Assembly: GCA_965178125.1 (NCBI GenBank)
Contig: OZ237761.1
Span: forward strand, 62,001 to 126,000
DNA from: Bilabrum cf. latius
Lineage: Eukaryota > Bigyra: Bicosoecida > Bigyra > Bicosoecida
Direction of reading: 5' to 3'
DNA: 64,000 bases
Shown here piece by piece: positions 33,365 to 55,321 of the stretch (the stretch's first letter is position 1; each line of letters starts with the position of its first letter). The translations under genes were made by a program, and so were the position numbers. The notes beneath the pieces were generated by a model, which made no database searches, was not told the DNA's origin, and saw only the letters and a list, made by a program, of their open reading frames with translations.

Positions 33365-35740
33365 TCATCTGCGGCCCTCGCCCTCGCCCTGCTCCTGCTT
33401 GGCCTCCTCGTCCAGCAGGGGAGAGGACTCGTAGTCCCACTCCTCCGCCTCGCTGATGTACGCCGTCTTGGGCATCGCAAACCCGTTGAAAGCCGTGCTG
33501 GCCGCCTTGGTGTAGGCTCCCGCAGAGTCGAACAGGAGAGCATCCCCGGTGGACAGCCCAGAGGGCAGAAGGATGTCAGAGGCGATGCAGTCGAACCCGT
33601 CGCACGTCGGTCCCCACAGAGACACGTGCTGCCGTTCTCCCCACTCGTCACTCGGGCAGTACCACGCCGGCACGCCGTTCGCTTCCATCCCTCCCTCCGA
33701 GCTGCCATCGGTCGAGGCACCACCACCCCCAGCCCGCTCCGAGGCCCACGTCGCGAGTGCCGCCGCCAGGGCGCTCTTGGTCGCGTCCGCGGCCTCCTCG
33801 GACCTCTGCAGCACCCGCGCCCGCCCCTCCTCCCCGCTCGACTCGGAGTCGGAATCAGAATCCCCCTCGCCCGGCCGCAGCACGCTGGCTGCCGCCGCCA
33901 GTGCCGCGCTCCCCGCCGCCGTGGCCTCCGATGCCAAGTCCTCGGGGAGGGGCAGCACGGGGGCAGCGGCCGCCGCCGCTCCCTGGAATGCCTCCAGGTC
34001 GCGGTCGCTGATCCCCTGCCCGGCCATGTCTTCCGTGGACACCGCAGGCATGAGGAACTTGGCCGAGGCGTCCATCTCGCTGCGGATGGGAGCTCGCTCG
34101 TCACCATCGCTATCCCCGTCATCATGACCCCCCTGCTGCTGCATGTACTCCACCTGGTCCTCCACAGCCTCAGCCACCTCAGTGCCGGGCAGCGCCGCGT
34201 CGGGCCCGTCGAACTCCCAGTGGGCCCCCTTGAGGCCCAGGGCATGGGCGGGGACGGCCGCAGGGGCCACGCACGCGTGGTCGTACAGCACGCTGTTGAG
34301 AGAGCCGTAGAGCCCGTCGGTGACGTACACCCTCGCGCGAGGGTCCCTCCCCGTCACCCCCGCCTCTCTGTACATGAGTGCATCCACGTCCCTCCTCCCC
34401 GCCACAGTGAGCATGAGCGTGTGGGAGGCCTCCACGAAGAACCGGCCGGGCTCCGCGAGCACCATCGGGGGCATGGCGTCGGAACCCCTGTTGTTCCCTG
34501 AGCCGCCGCTGTTCGCTCGCTTCTTGCCCCTGGGCCTGTCCCTGCCCAGCATGTCCGCCCACCTGCCGCCGTTGGCCGCCTGGTACTCAGGAAAGTACCG
34601 CCTGAGGTAGTGCCTAAGAGCCCGCGCGATCTCGCGGAAGGTGTCTCCGCCGGCGTACGGGCCCATCCGCGGGTCACCCTGCAGCAAGGACATGGGCAAG
34701 CCGTCCTCGTCCTCGTCGCCGTGCTGTCCCTGATCGGACCCCCCCAGCAGCCCGGAAGTCATCTCCGACAGCGCAGCCTCCCTAGCGGCCTGCGAGACGG
34801 CAGACGCCACCGAGTGACCGAGGATGCCCCCGCCCCCGTCCATGGACCCGGGCGACCCAACCCCCACCGGGCCCACCAATCCACCGGTGGACCCGGCCCC
34901 GAGCCCGTGCTCCCCCGCCGCCGCCGCCGCTCCCACGTACACGCCCGGGTCCTCCCTGCTCAGCTCGCGCTCCCTGTCTCCCGCTCCCGTGATGGTCCCG
35001 TGCAGAGACCCCGGGAATCCACCCCCGATGTCAAGCACCTCCATGGGCCGGCCCATGGAGGCCGCCGCATCAAAGGCGAGGCGCGCCCTGCGCAGGGCAT
35101 CGCCGTAGGTGGCTGCGTCATAGCACCCGCTCCCCACGTGGAACGAGATGCCCACGACATCCAGGCCGAGCGCGGCTGCGGTGCGCAGGAGACCAGGGAC
35201 CGCGGCCTCGTCCGCCCCGAATTTCTCGCTGAATCGGCACACCGACTTGCGGTCGTCGGTGGCGATGCGCAGCAGGAGCTTCATGCCCGGCGCGATGCGG
35301 GCCAATTTCTCCAATTCGCTTGCGTTGTCAAACACGGTGAGGCGCACGCCCATCCGGCGCGCCGACCTGACGTGGGCGACGTGCTTGACGGGGTTGGCGT
35401 ACACGATCCGGTCGGCGGCGCGCGTGCCGTCCTGGGACACCTCAGGGGCCGTTTCGAGCACCTGACGCATCTCGGCGGCGCTGGCGCAGTCGAAAGAGAT
35501 TCCTTCTTGGGCGAGGACCCTGATCACCTCCGGGTCATTGTTGCACTTGACGGCGTAAAACGGCTCTATGCTGGGCATGAGCTCACGCCAGCGGCTGACC
35601 TGGTGCTTCACGATTCGAAGGTCGCACAGGAACAGAGGCGAGCCGTCCGCAGTTGCCCGTGCAGCTTGCAGCAGAGCGCGGGAAGCCGTCTAGGAGCGCG
35701 CGAGGCGCACGCGAGGAAGGGTCTTGCCAACACCGAGCAT
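33365..35740 (-). CDS. Ornithine decarboxylase-like PLP enzyme with long inserts
   Basis: Single exon, 791 residues, ATG at 35740, stop TGA at 33365-33367. It follows the eukaryotic ornithine decarboxylase fold type III: PLP Lys65 in PFYAVKCN, FDCAS, YANPVK, HVGSGC, the Gly-rich phosphate loop DIGGGFPG, EPGRFFVEASHTL, and Cys in GPTCDGFDCIASD for the second subunit's active site. Usual length is about 430-460 residues; the excess is two low-complexity inserts, one after the Gly-rich loop and one acidic Ala/Ser-rich insert before the C-terminal block. One UAG near residue 17 is read as Gln. It would make putrescine from ornithine; related lysine or diaminopimelate decarboxylases are less likely given the Cys motif. 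Confidence 0.9.
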
Positions 35741-36391
35741 CGTATCTATTCGCGGGTGGCAACTAGCCGGTTGAGGCAGTCGACGTTATATGCGGCACAA
35801 CCTGCACCAGTTGATATAATAGATGAAGAATGAGAAACAACTTCCAGACATATTCGCCTTGGGGGGCGCAGCTGGATGGCGGTAATAGGTGTTTTGATCG
35901 ACTGATGCGACGTGGCAGCTGCTTCTCGAGCAGCGAACAACGAAGAAAGCGCGCAGCATCGGCTCCTGACAGCACTCTCACCAGCTGCTAGGGTATAACC
36001 TAGTGATTTGTTAGGCTAGTATTTGTTAGCCTGGATCACTGCAATCAGAAATGGGCAACAGAAGCAACGCAAGACTCGTTCCCTGCATCGTTCCTTCCGT
36101 GCGACGCGTCATCTGCGAACTTGCATCTCACACAACGAAGCCGGCCCAAAACACCCTTCGGGTGGGGACCATGCACGGGTGCACCGTGGTAGGTGGCGTT
36201 CTTAGCTCGTAAAGACGAGCCGTGTTGCACGCTTTGCTGTGAAAAGCCGGTTTTTGGGGCTGACTGGCTTGCAACGAATCTTCGTTCGTGAGAGGATAGA
36301 AGGTTCGTGGAGGTTCGTAAATTTGAAAGAATGAAGCGCTTCCTAGCGGACAAACACCGCCATATACGTCACGTTACGCCTCAAAAGCAGA
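35741..36391. other. Intergenic between decarboxylase start and TRPM-like stop
   Basis: Noticeably AT-richer than its flanks. Must contain the decarboxylase promoter and the 3' end of the TRPM-like gene. Several short TTCGT-type words occur around 36270-36330, but I see no gene. Confidence 0.5.
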
Positions 36392-46564
<10,173 letters not shown>

Positions 46565-46831
46565 CTTGTCGGTCCTATGGCTTGCGCAACAGACCAGGGT
46601 CTCAGTTATTGTGCGAACAACCCGACAGATCGACTAAAAACGCCAAGGGGGGCGGTTGAGGTTGTGATCTCGGCGACGGTCTGGAACAGGTCATTCGTTC
46701 CCGGTTCGCCAGAGTTCTTTCGGTGGTCGGTCGTCTCAGGCGACTCGTCTGCCCGACCAGGCCCGGTGTCTGGCAATGTAACGGCGCATAGGCAGCCCAA
46801 GACGGAGCGCGCAGCCTGTTCACGTTTCTAT

Positions 46832-48430
46832 TTACAATTTCTATGCATCCAGGACCGTGCTCCCCGCGCTCCCCGCCTGCGCCCTGGCGAGGTACTCCTC
46901 CGTGCCCATCTCCGCGAGCCTAGACCGGGTCCTGTCGAAGGCGAACACCTCGTCCGGCTGCGCACCTTCGTGCGATGCACCCGCATCGGGGAGCATCTCT
47001 TCCAGCGGGGCCTCGGCCTCCACCACCAGCGCCCTGCACTCGTCGTACAGGGTATCCACAAGGGTGATGAAGCGCCGCAGCTCGTTCCGTTTGCTCGCTT
47101 GCAATACCGGAACTCCCTCAACAAATACGGCTCCGAATGCCCCCGCGATCGCGCGGTAATCGCCAGCGCCCATCGGACCCCCAGCGCGCACGCCGCTGCC
47201 GTCCCCGCACAGGTCGTCAAACCGGAACCGGGCCACAGCAAACGGAGCGGGTGCACTCGTCACAGCCCGGGGACATGCGACCGGCCGGCCCTGCGCTTCC
47301 AGCTCAACGGATACCTCTGTGCAACCCCTCGTGGCTCTCCTCCAGTAGTCATCTATGCCGGCGGCTGTCACCTGGCTTCCATCTCCTCCTTTTGCCACCC
47401 CCACCAGCTTCCCCGAGGAATCCGCCGGTGCCCCCCCGCCGGCACCCTCAGTACCCGCTGCCCCATGTCCTTGCTGCTCCCGCACCTCACTCGTCACGAT
47501 CCAGGTGTGCCCGGCCTGTTCCCCAGCCAACCGGTAGTCCACCCCCGCGTCCAGGCAGCACTCCACGAGGGCCCCCTGCAGCAGCACGATGCAGGGAACA
47601 AACAGCTCCCGTGAAAGACCGTTCTTGTACAAGTCCACCGGTGGACGGTTTGAGGTCGTCACGAGGACGCAGCCGGCACGCAGCAAAGCCGGAACTAGCC
47701 TGCCCAGCAGCATGGCGTCTCCGATGTCCGTCACCATGAACTCGTCCAGACAGAGCACGTCGGTTTCCGAGGCGATCCGGGCCGCAATCCGAGGGAGCGG
47801 GTCCCCGGCCGGAGCCCCTCCTCCTCCTCCTCCTCCTGATGAGGCGCGCATCGCCGACTGCCTCTCGGCGTGCATCTCGGCGTGCAGGTCGAGCATGAAG
47901 CGGTGGAAGTGCGCCCTCCTCCCGCTTGTTCCCTTGGGCAGGGCCTCCAGGAATGCCTCCATCAGCATGGTTTTGCCCGTGCCAACGCCCCCCCAGATGT
48001 AGAGGCCCTTGGGCACGCCCGCAGGGAGCGAGGCCTCACCGCCCTGCTCCACCATGGCTGCCGCGTCTGTGGCGAACGAACCGCTCGTGCTTCCCGCTCG
48101 CGGCAGAATGCGGCTCGGTGGCTCAGACGTGTCAATTCCGATCATGTCGGCGACACGTCCGAACAGTCCGCCGAGTATGCCTCCATCCTTGCTGGATTCC
48201 AATTGAGCTGGTCTTGCGCTTTCTTCTGCCGCTGCCCTGGCCCGCTCCAACGCAGCAGACCGTCCCCCGCTGCTGGATGTCCATCTTGCAACTTCGCCAA
48301 CGAGTCTATCAAGCTCAGCGGCGACTTTTTGCTGCTCGGTATCCGCAACTAGGCCTCCATCGGACACTCGAGACGCCAGTATCGCATTTACAGACGTTTC
48401 GGGCGCAACCGCCGACGAGAACCTCCGCAT
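46832..48430 (-). CDS. AFG1: AFG1/LACE1-like mitochondrial AAA+ ATPase
   Basis: Single exon, 532 residues, chosen start ATG at 48430 because MRRFSSAVAP looks like a mitochondrial presequence; an in-frame ATG at 48463 would add MFSMHHQFPHD including one UAG. A UAG four codons before the end is read as Gln, and the true stop is TAA at 46832-46834. Walker A GGVGTGKT at 147-154, Walker B VLCLDEF with Asp229-Glu230, sensor-like TSNRPP, and the family blocks FHRFMLDLHAEMH and DDYWRRA. AFG1 proteins (ZapE in bacteria) are mitochondrial inner-membrane or matrix ATPases involved in quality control of respiratory-chain subunits. It is divergent from the RecA gene, another apparently mitochondrial protein. 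Confidence 0.9.
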
Positions 48431-48740
48431 GTCATGTGGAAACTAGTGGTGCATGCTGAACATGCGTGATTCAGACTAGGCTAGCGTGACCGCCGCCTGG
48501 AGCAAACTTGGCAGGTGTCGCTGGCGACTTCGAGCAGTCACATGCAAGCTTATAGATCGTTTGCAGACACTCTTAGTTGCGCATATGGATCTACAATAAG
48601 ATTTGCATCGTGTGATGGCCCTCATACGTCGAGAAAAGTACAAGAATTCGGTTTTTCGTGGTTCGTACTCGTCACCGCCGGCCGCCACCACAGGCGGCCA
48701 CGAGTCGCAAAGAAAGCCCCACATCTACCCTCGGACAAGC
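48431..48740. promoter_or_regulatory. Divergent promoter region shared by AFG1-like and RecA genes
   Basis: About 280-310 bp between the starts of two genes whose products both look mitochondrial; co-expression from a bidirectional promoter is plausible but not shown by any element I can name. Confidence 0.4.
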
Positions 48741-50425
48741 ATGCTTCGTTATCGCGCCTTGCGTTCCATGCAAAACATCTCTCGTGTGCCGTGCGGGCAC
48801 AAGGTAGCCTTTGCTCGGGCCTTCACGGCTACGGCGCAAGTGCTTGCCAAGCGCAAGAAGAAGAAGGCCACGTTCGACGATGGTAAGGTACATGTCCAAC
48901 TATGTAATATTTAATGCTGAACTTTTCCAAAGTATAGTGCTACTATGACTTGCAGTCCAATGTACCCGCAGACAAGGCTGCTGCGCTGGATATGGCGGTC
49001 CAGCAAATCGAGTCGGCGTTCGGGAAGGGCTCAATCATGAAGCTGGGGGAACGCGTGCACTCCGACGTGCCGGTAGTCTCTACAGGCTCCCTTACCCTAG
49101 ATGTGGCTCTTGGTATTGGAGGCCTTCCTAGAGGACGTGTGGTCGAGATCTACGGGCCCGAAAGCTCAGGCAAGACTACAATGGCGCTTCACGTGGTTGC
49201 ACAGGCTTAGAAGTAGGTGAGTTATTATCGAAGTCCACGACGACCCAGCTTGGATTGCGCCACCCCGTCAAAGCTTGCAGTCCTGCGTGCTGGCGCGCTG
49301 GCCTCACCACAGAGGCGCGGAACCCGCACCACGCTGGTCATCGCGTGATGTCGGCTGCACTCGCGTGACGAACCCCACGCCTTCCAGCTTTGAACATCTC
49401 ACTCGCAGGGTCTTGATTGCACCTTTATTGACGTCGAGCACGCCATCGATCCGGGTTACGCCGAGCTGATCGGCGTGGACACGTCCTCGCTGCTCCTCTC
49501 GCAGCCAGACACCGGGGAACAAGCCCTCGAGATCGCCGACACGCTCGTCAGGAGCGGTGCCATGGGAGTGGTGGTCGTTGATAGCGTGGCTGCCCTTGTT
49601 CCCCGGGCGGAGCTGGAGGGCGAGATGGGCGACGCGCACATGGCGCTTCAGGCCCGACTCATGTCACAGGCCCTCCGCAAGCTGACGTCTTCCCTGTCTC
49701 GGAGCGACACGCTGCTCATCTTCATCAACCAGATCAGGTCCAAGGTGGGCGTCCTCTTCGGCTCGAACGAGGTCACCACGGGCGGCAATGCGCTCAAGTT
49801 CTACTCGTCCGTACGACTGGACATCCGGCGCACCGGGCAGCTCAAGCAAGGGGACAAGCTGGTGGGCAACTCGACCCGGGTGCGCGTGGTGAAGAACAAG
49901 ATGGCCCCGCCCTTCCGCACGGCCGAGTTTGACCTCATGTTCGGGAAGGGTGTCAGCTGGGAGGGCGAGCTAGTCGACCTGGGCGTGCAGTGCGGGGCGG
50001 TCAAGAAGGCCGGTGCCTGGCTCAGCGTAGAGGCGAGCATCGCGCCGCCGGAGGCATGGATCCAGGACGAGGCGGAGCCGGAAGAGGATGTGGAGGACGA
50101 TGGGGATGACTAGGCCGCCGGGGAAGAAGGGGAGGATGCCGAAGCCGAGGGGGCCGAGGGCGTTGACCCAAAGTAGGCCTCTGTACCTGCACCGGCCCCC
50201 GCCGCGGGGTCCTACAAACCCCCCGAGGGCTCGGTGATGATTGGCCAGGGGAGGGAGAAGGCCAAGGCGTGGGTGCTTGCCCACCCAGCAGTAAGCCAGC
50301 ACATCGCGGCCAGGGTCAAGGAGTTTATGGGGGTCGCAGGAGGGGAAGGGGGGGAGATGGAGGAGCAGGGCGAGGAGGAGGAGCAGGGCGAGGAGGAGGG
50401 TGGGGATCCGACCTCTAGAGTGTGA
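48741..50425 (+). CDS. RECA: Bacterial-type RecA recombinase, likely mitochondrial
   Basis: Three exons, 48741-48887, 48956-49216 and 49409-50425; introns of 68 and 192 bp; 474 residues, stop TGA. A basic leader rich in Arg, Ala and Ser ([10 protein letters not shown]...) is typical of mitochondrial import. The RecA core is complete: [17 protein letters not shown], Walker [81 protein letters not shown]. Two UAGs (49208-49210 and 49214-49216) end exon 2; the first falls on the Gln of the bacterial VIAAAQ motif. Two more (50111-50113, 50174-50176) lie in the acidic C-terminal tail. It would repair and recombine organellar DNA. A plastid location cannot be excluded. Confidence 0.95.
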
Positions 50426-50935
50426 TAGCTCTAGCTCGCGGCGATGATGACACGATGAGTGGAGGATGGCAAGCCCACAGAGGTGGGCGAGGGCCCGAGT
50501 GGAGATATTGAATTCGGGGCGCATGCACAGATACTAGGACCTAATGTTTTATTATTGCAGCTCTACTTTCTAATTCTAGACGTGGCAAGTGCGACGGTAA
50601 CGCTCTATGGCAGTTCACGATTGGTGTGCACCCATTAAGCACGGCCAGTTTCTTTAAGACCAACCCACGCTCACCCAAAGTATGGCGGCAGCAGCTGGCG
50701 AACCAAAATTAAGACGTGCCGTTCCTGGCTTTGGTGACATCAGCCATGAGAAAGCGGGCTCTGTGAGTAGGGCCAACCGAGAACCGTGCGATCCGGATCT
50801 GGGGCACTGACACTATGACTACCTGGGATTCATCTTGCATGGGCGTGGGGTCATTGCCGTGCACTTCAGCAAAATCTATATTGACTCCACATAAAATTTG
50901 AACCGGCTGAAACCCCCGTCCTGCGCAAACGACCC
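50426..50935. other. Intergenic between convergent genes
   Basis: Contains the 3' ends of RecA (plus) and of the secreted repeat protein (minus). A GC-poor stretch near 50540-50600 and no recognisable gene. Confidence 0.5.
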
Positions 50936-53900
50936 TCAAGGCTGCGTGATAGCCTCGATTTTCTCCGCCGCTCGCTCCCTCCCGCCTCCCACCGCGTCTC
51001 CCTCGGTCAGCCCAAACAGCGCCGCCGTCGCCGCATCCGCTGCGCGATCCTGCTGCACCGCGGCCTTGCGGGCCGCCTCGTACCACTTTGACCACTCCGC
51101 CTCGGCCGCCGCGCGCTCCGCCGAGTCGCGGCCCAGCAGCCTCTCGGCAGCCTTGGCCGCTGTCTCGTCCTCCTCGGCCCCGACCATCCACGGAGCCTGG
51201 TCCGAGAGGGCCACCGCAGCTGCTTGTTCCGCATCCGATTGCGCGGCGCCACTTTCACCACCTCCGTCCCTCTGCGCAGCCTGCTGCAGGGCCGATCTGG
51301 CCAGCGCTCCAGCACCTAGCGATCGAGCGATGTCCACGGGTACGGCCCGCTCCATCTCCTCTAGCTTCGCGAGGCAGTAGATGGACCTGCACCTGAGCTT
51401 CAAGGAGGCCAGAGCCTCGAGAGACGCCTGGTCCTTGGCGCGACCCAGAGCGAACACCTTCAGTCCTTCCGCGGTCGTTCCGGGGTACGATTCCGAGAGC
51501 GTGAATCCCTTCTGCGTGATCGGCTCGCGGATCGCGAACTCGCGCAGTGCCATGCGCACCCGCTCCCCCGCGCGCAGCATCCCGCTGAGGTCCTCGCTGG
51601 TGGACACGAACGGCAACCCCTGCGTCGCAGAGGCCTGTCCCGGGAGCAGGAGACCCGCCCCGCCGCCGGTGATGACCCGATAGGCCACCACGCCATCCTC
51701 GGACCTGCCCCCGTAGGCCTCCGAGAGGGTAAGCCCCTTGGCCGTGAACGGTGTGACGACTGCGTATTCCCGCATGGGTCGGCCTTCCTCCGTGTAGGTG
51801 ACCCCCTGACTCAGTGTCAGCGCTGTCAGCTGGGACAGCGGCAGGGAGTCCACCCCGGGGCCCCACTTGCCCCTGCCCTTGGAGGCACGGACCAGCGCCT
51901 GCCTCGCGTCGCGGACCCTGTCCCGAAGATCCGAGCCGGAGGCACCGCCGTGCGATGTATCACCATCTCCGTCACCGGTTGCATCGGCAGCCTTTGCCGC
52001 CTGCTCCACCTCGGGCGTCCCGCTCACCAGCTGCACCACATCCCCCACGCCGATGGATCCCCTTAGATCCACACCGTCGTCAGAGACGGCCGCCCACGGG
52101 CTGCCCTCTCGCACGCTCAGGCCCACGGGCAGCCTCACCCTCCTGACGATCCGGGCCCCGCCCAGCCCAGTGGCAGAGGCATCGGGCCAGGGAACAGTGA
52201 GCCGGACGAGGTCCCTGGACGGCGGCTCCGCGACGATGAGCATCTGCTGACGGCCCACCCTGAGCGCATCCCCGGTGGACAGCAGGCCGGTGAGGTCACT
52301 GGTCGTGCTCAGGAAAGGACTGCCCCGGATGGCGTGGAACGCGCCGGGCAGCAGCGCGAGCAGGATTTCACGCTCGGTGCCGCCCTGCCCGTCCTTCTCG
52401 GGCGCAGGCGGCTGGGGATTCAGGTTGAGGAAGAGCGGCTGCGCGCTGCCGTCCCTGCCTTGGAACTGGCTGTCCAGCAGGATGTGGGAGGGACCGTACG
52501 GCAGGCCCCCGTCCTGGCCCCTTTGGGCCACCCTCAGACGCCGGTAGTCACCCACGCGGAGCACCGTCCCGGGCTGCACGAAGTCTCTCAAGTCGCACGA
52601 CGTAGACACGCGGGCGCTACCCTGTTTCACGGAACCCACGCACGGTAACATCCTGTACCCCGTGCCGTGCAGCGGCTGCTTTTCCGCCGAGCCTGCGGCG
52701 TGCGGCTGCACCGTCTGGAAGCCCCGCGCGGACACGCCCACGCCGAGTGAGGACAGGCCTCCCAGCTCGTCCGCGTGCCTGTCCTCCGGGCCGTTGTTCC
52801 CCAGGCCAGTCATGGCACCGCCGCCCACGTGCATGGGTAGGAACGGCCCAGCTACAACCTCATCTCCCGGGACCAGCTTTCCCCTTAGATCCGTGTTCGA
52901 GGCCACAACTCTGCTGCCTTGTTGCAGGTCAACAAGCACGCCGGCGGTGGAGACTGCCTGCAAGCCGCGGCTGCGCACTTCGCACTTGCTGCAGCCACGT
53001 TTGCCTGGCTAGTCTCCCTTCTCCCCGCCACCCGAACCGTCCTCGTCCTCGTCCTACTCCGACTCTTCTTCCAGCGGCCCGGCGAGCTGGAACCCCGTCC
53101 CGCCGATGACGTCACCCTCTTGCCCGTCCTTGGGTACCAGTGCCACCTGACCAAGGTAGAACAGCAGGGGCCCACCTTCGCCACTGCTGCTACTTGCGCC
53201 CAGCCGCAGCAGCTCGCCCGGCCGCACTTGCCCCCTAGGATCCCTTTCACAGATCGCTTTGGACTCGCCGGGCCCCACAGAGCACACGAGTGCATCGAGC
53301 CCGCCCACCGCAGCCGCCCCATCCTCTTCGCCGCTGGGCAATACCCCGAGAAGGCGCTCCCCCGTGTGGAAGAACCACGGCACGCCAGCGCGGCCCTGCG
53401 CAGATGGCACCATGGAGTCCTGCCCGCTGCTGCCATCATCGGAGCCTCGCACCAGCAGTCCGATGGCGGTGAGTGGCACATGAGCCGGTGCCCTCAGCAC
53501 GATGTAGTTGCCATCGTCCTTGCCCTAGTACGGCCCGATGTGATCGATCACTAGTCCGAATGCGCCGCCGATCATCACAATATCGCCAACGCCCAGGACT
53601 GCGCCGACGTCTGCCGTCGACTTGCACTCCACCCGCACACTGACTTCGACGTCCCCCGATCCACCAACATGTTCTCCGGACTGGTCTTTTCTATTCGATG
53701 CGGCCATCTTGCTGCGCAGGACACCCACGATGCGCACGTCGCCAGGCAGCACGCGGTACGGCAGTTTCCTGCCCTGCGCCCTCTCGTTGTCCTCCCCGAC
53801 CCATGCCTTCCGATCCAAGTCAAACCCCGCCGCGTGCATCGCGACGGCCTTGCGAGACCCGTCTATTCCCCCCCCTAGCATTGTTCCTTCCATTGCTACC

Positions 53901-55321
53901 GCGTGCGGGATGGACTGCTCAATCTGCAGCACATCCCCGGTCTGGATGAGCCCCCTGATGTCTTTCGTGGAGCCCACGCTGAACACGCCCCGCTTGACGA
54001 TCAGGAAGCCGGGCAGCAACGCCCCGCCCAGCCCCTTCCCATCCCCAAACATGGACGCTGCAGCGTTCCGCACCGCCGCCACCACGTCATCCACGCGGAC
54101 GCCCACGGGTCCAGGACTCGGTAGCGCTTCCCTCTTCTGGCTCTATCCCATGGCCATGGACGGGTCAACGAGGAAAACAGGCAGCCGCTGGGCCCCTCCC
54201 CTGTGGACGTCCTCGTTGAGCAAGAAGCCCTCACTCGTCACAGGGGATGCCACAAGGTACACCCGGGGGTGCACCGTGGGCCCGTTCCATATGCCATCGC
54301 TGCCCTTGGTGTCTGCATCCGTGCCTTCCACGCCCTTGCTAGAGGCGCCCCCGCCCAGCCCCACCCAAGCCAGCAGCCCCCCGCCGCCGCCCTTGCCCTT
54401 GCCTGTGCCTCGAGACCCGTGCAGACCTTGTTCCTCCATCTCGAGCACGTCTCCAAACAGAACGATCGCGTCTCCCTGCCTCAGGCTCTTGGTCGGATCC
54501 CCCACAGTCACGCGGACCGCGCTGGCACCATGCTGGACGTCGGCCAGGAAGGGCAGCGGTTTCAGGTTTGTAGCCCACAGGCGGTGCAGCAGCTTGTCTT
54601 GCAGCGGAAACGGGGCCAACAAGGTAAATCCAGCCGTAATCGGCGCGGATTTCAGCACAAGCGGCACTGCCTCGGCGATTCGAATCACGCTCTTGCTCTT
54701 GAGCAGCGTGGGCAGCTGCGAGCTGCTGGCACCCAGCCCGCTGAGGTCACCAGAAGACGAGATCCAGGGGGATTGCCTGGTCGCATTAATATGCCCTGGC
54801 ATAGGTATTTCACGGTACAGCGCCTGAAGATTGCTGCTGACGCTTAGCTGCGAGCTTAGCAACCCGCACGCTTTCGCCAACGCTGACAGCTCGCCGTCAT
54901 TCCCTCGAAGCTGTTTTCCACTTATGCTTGCCCCTACCGACGCATCTGACTGCAAGACCTTAGTTACTGCGTCTTTGGTGCATGCTGATTCGCTTTCGGA
55001 GCTTGGAACCTCGCGAAAGCGCTATGTCTGCAACTACGAATTCCGTTCACTAGACCCCGACCCTGCATCCGAAGGGGTGATTCCTCCCGCTTGATTGTGG
55101 TCAGATAGGTCTTTCCTATGCCTGTTTTCCATACGCCCGCTACTTATCCCCGAATCACCCACGAGAAGCACAGCTTCGGCAGAACTTGGAGGAGCCAGTG
55201 TGCGCGCAGTGGCACTTGGCCTAGAAGTCGATGCATCCATGATCATTTGTTGATTTTCTCGCCTCCATCCAGCAGTACTACCAATCCAAAATATAAATGC
55301 TACAGAATACAACGTAGACAT
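50936..55321 (-). CDS. Large secreted repeat protein of unknown family
   Basis: Single exon, 1,461 residues, ATG at 55321, stop TGA at 50936-50938. The N-terminus looks like a signal peptide (MSTLYSVAFIFWIGSTAG). Six UAGs are read as Gln, including 55034-55036, 54143-54145, 53525-53527 and 53054-53056. From about residue 180 the protein repeats a 25-40-residue beta-rich module of the form G-S-x-x-V-S-T-x-x-D-L-x-G-x-L-x-x-G-D-x-V-R-V, for example GSPFLSTTSDLTGLLSTGDA, GSARVSTSCDLRDFVQPGTV and GLPFVSTSEDLSGMLRAGER. I count about ten copies of varying quality. A second repeated motif, KGxTLSExYxGxxxEG, follows some of them. The C-terminal 200 residues are helical and charged. I know no named family for this; an extracellular structural or adhesive role is inference only. 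Confidence 0.72.

Noticed and set aside
48741-50425. RecA as bacterial contamination
   Set aside because: It has spliceosomal introns, a targeting leader and the same UAG usage as its neighbours.
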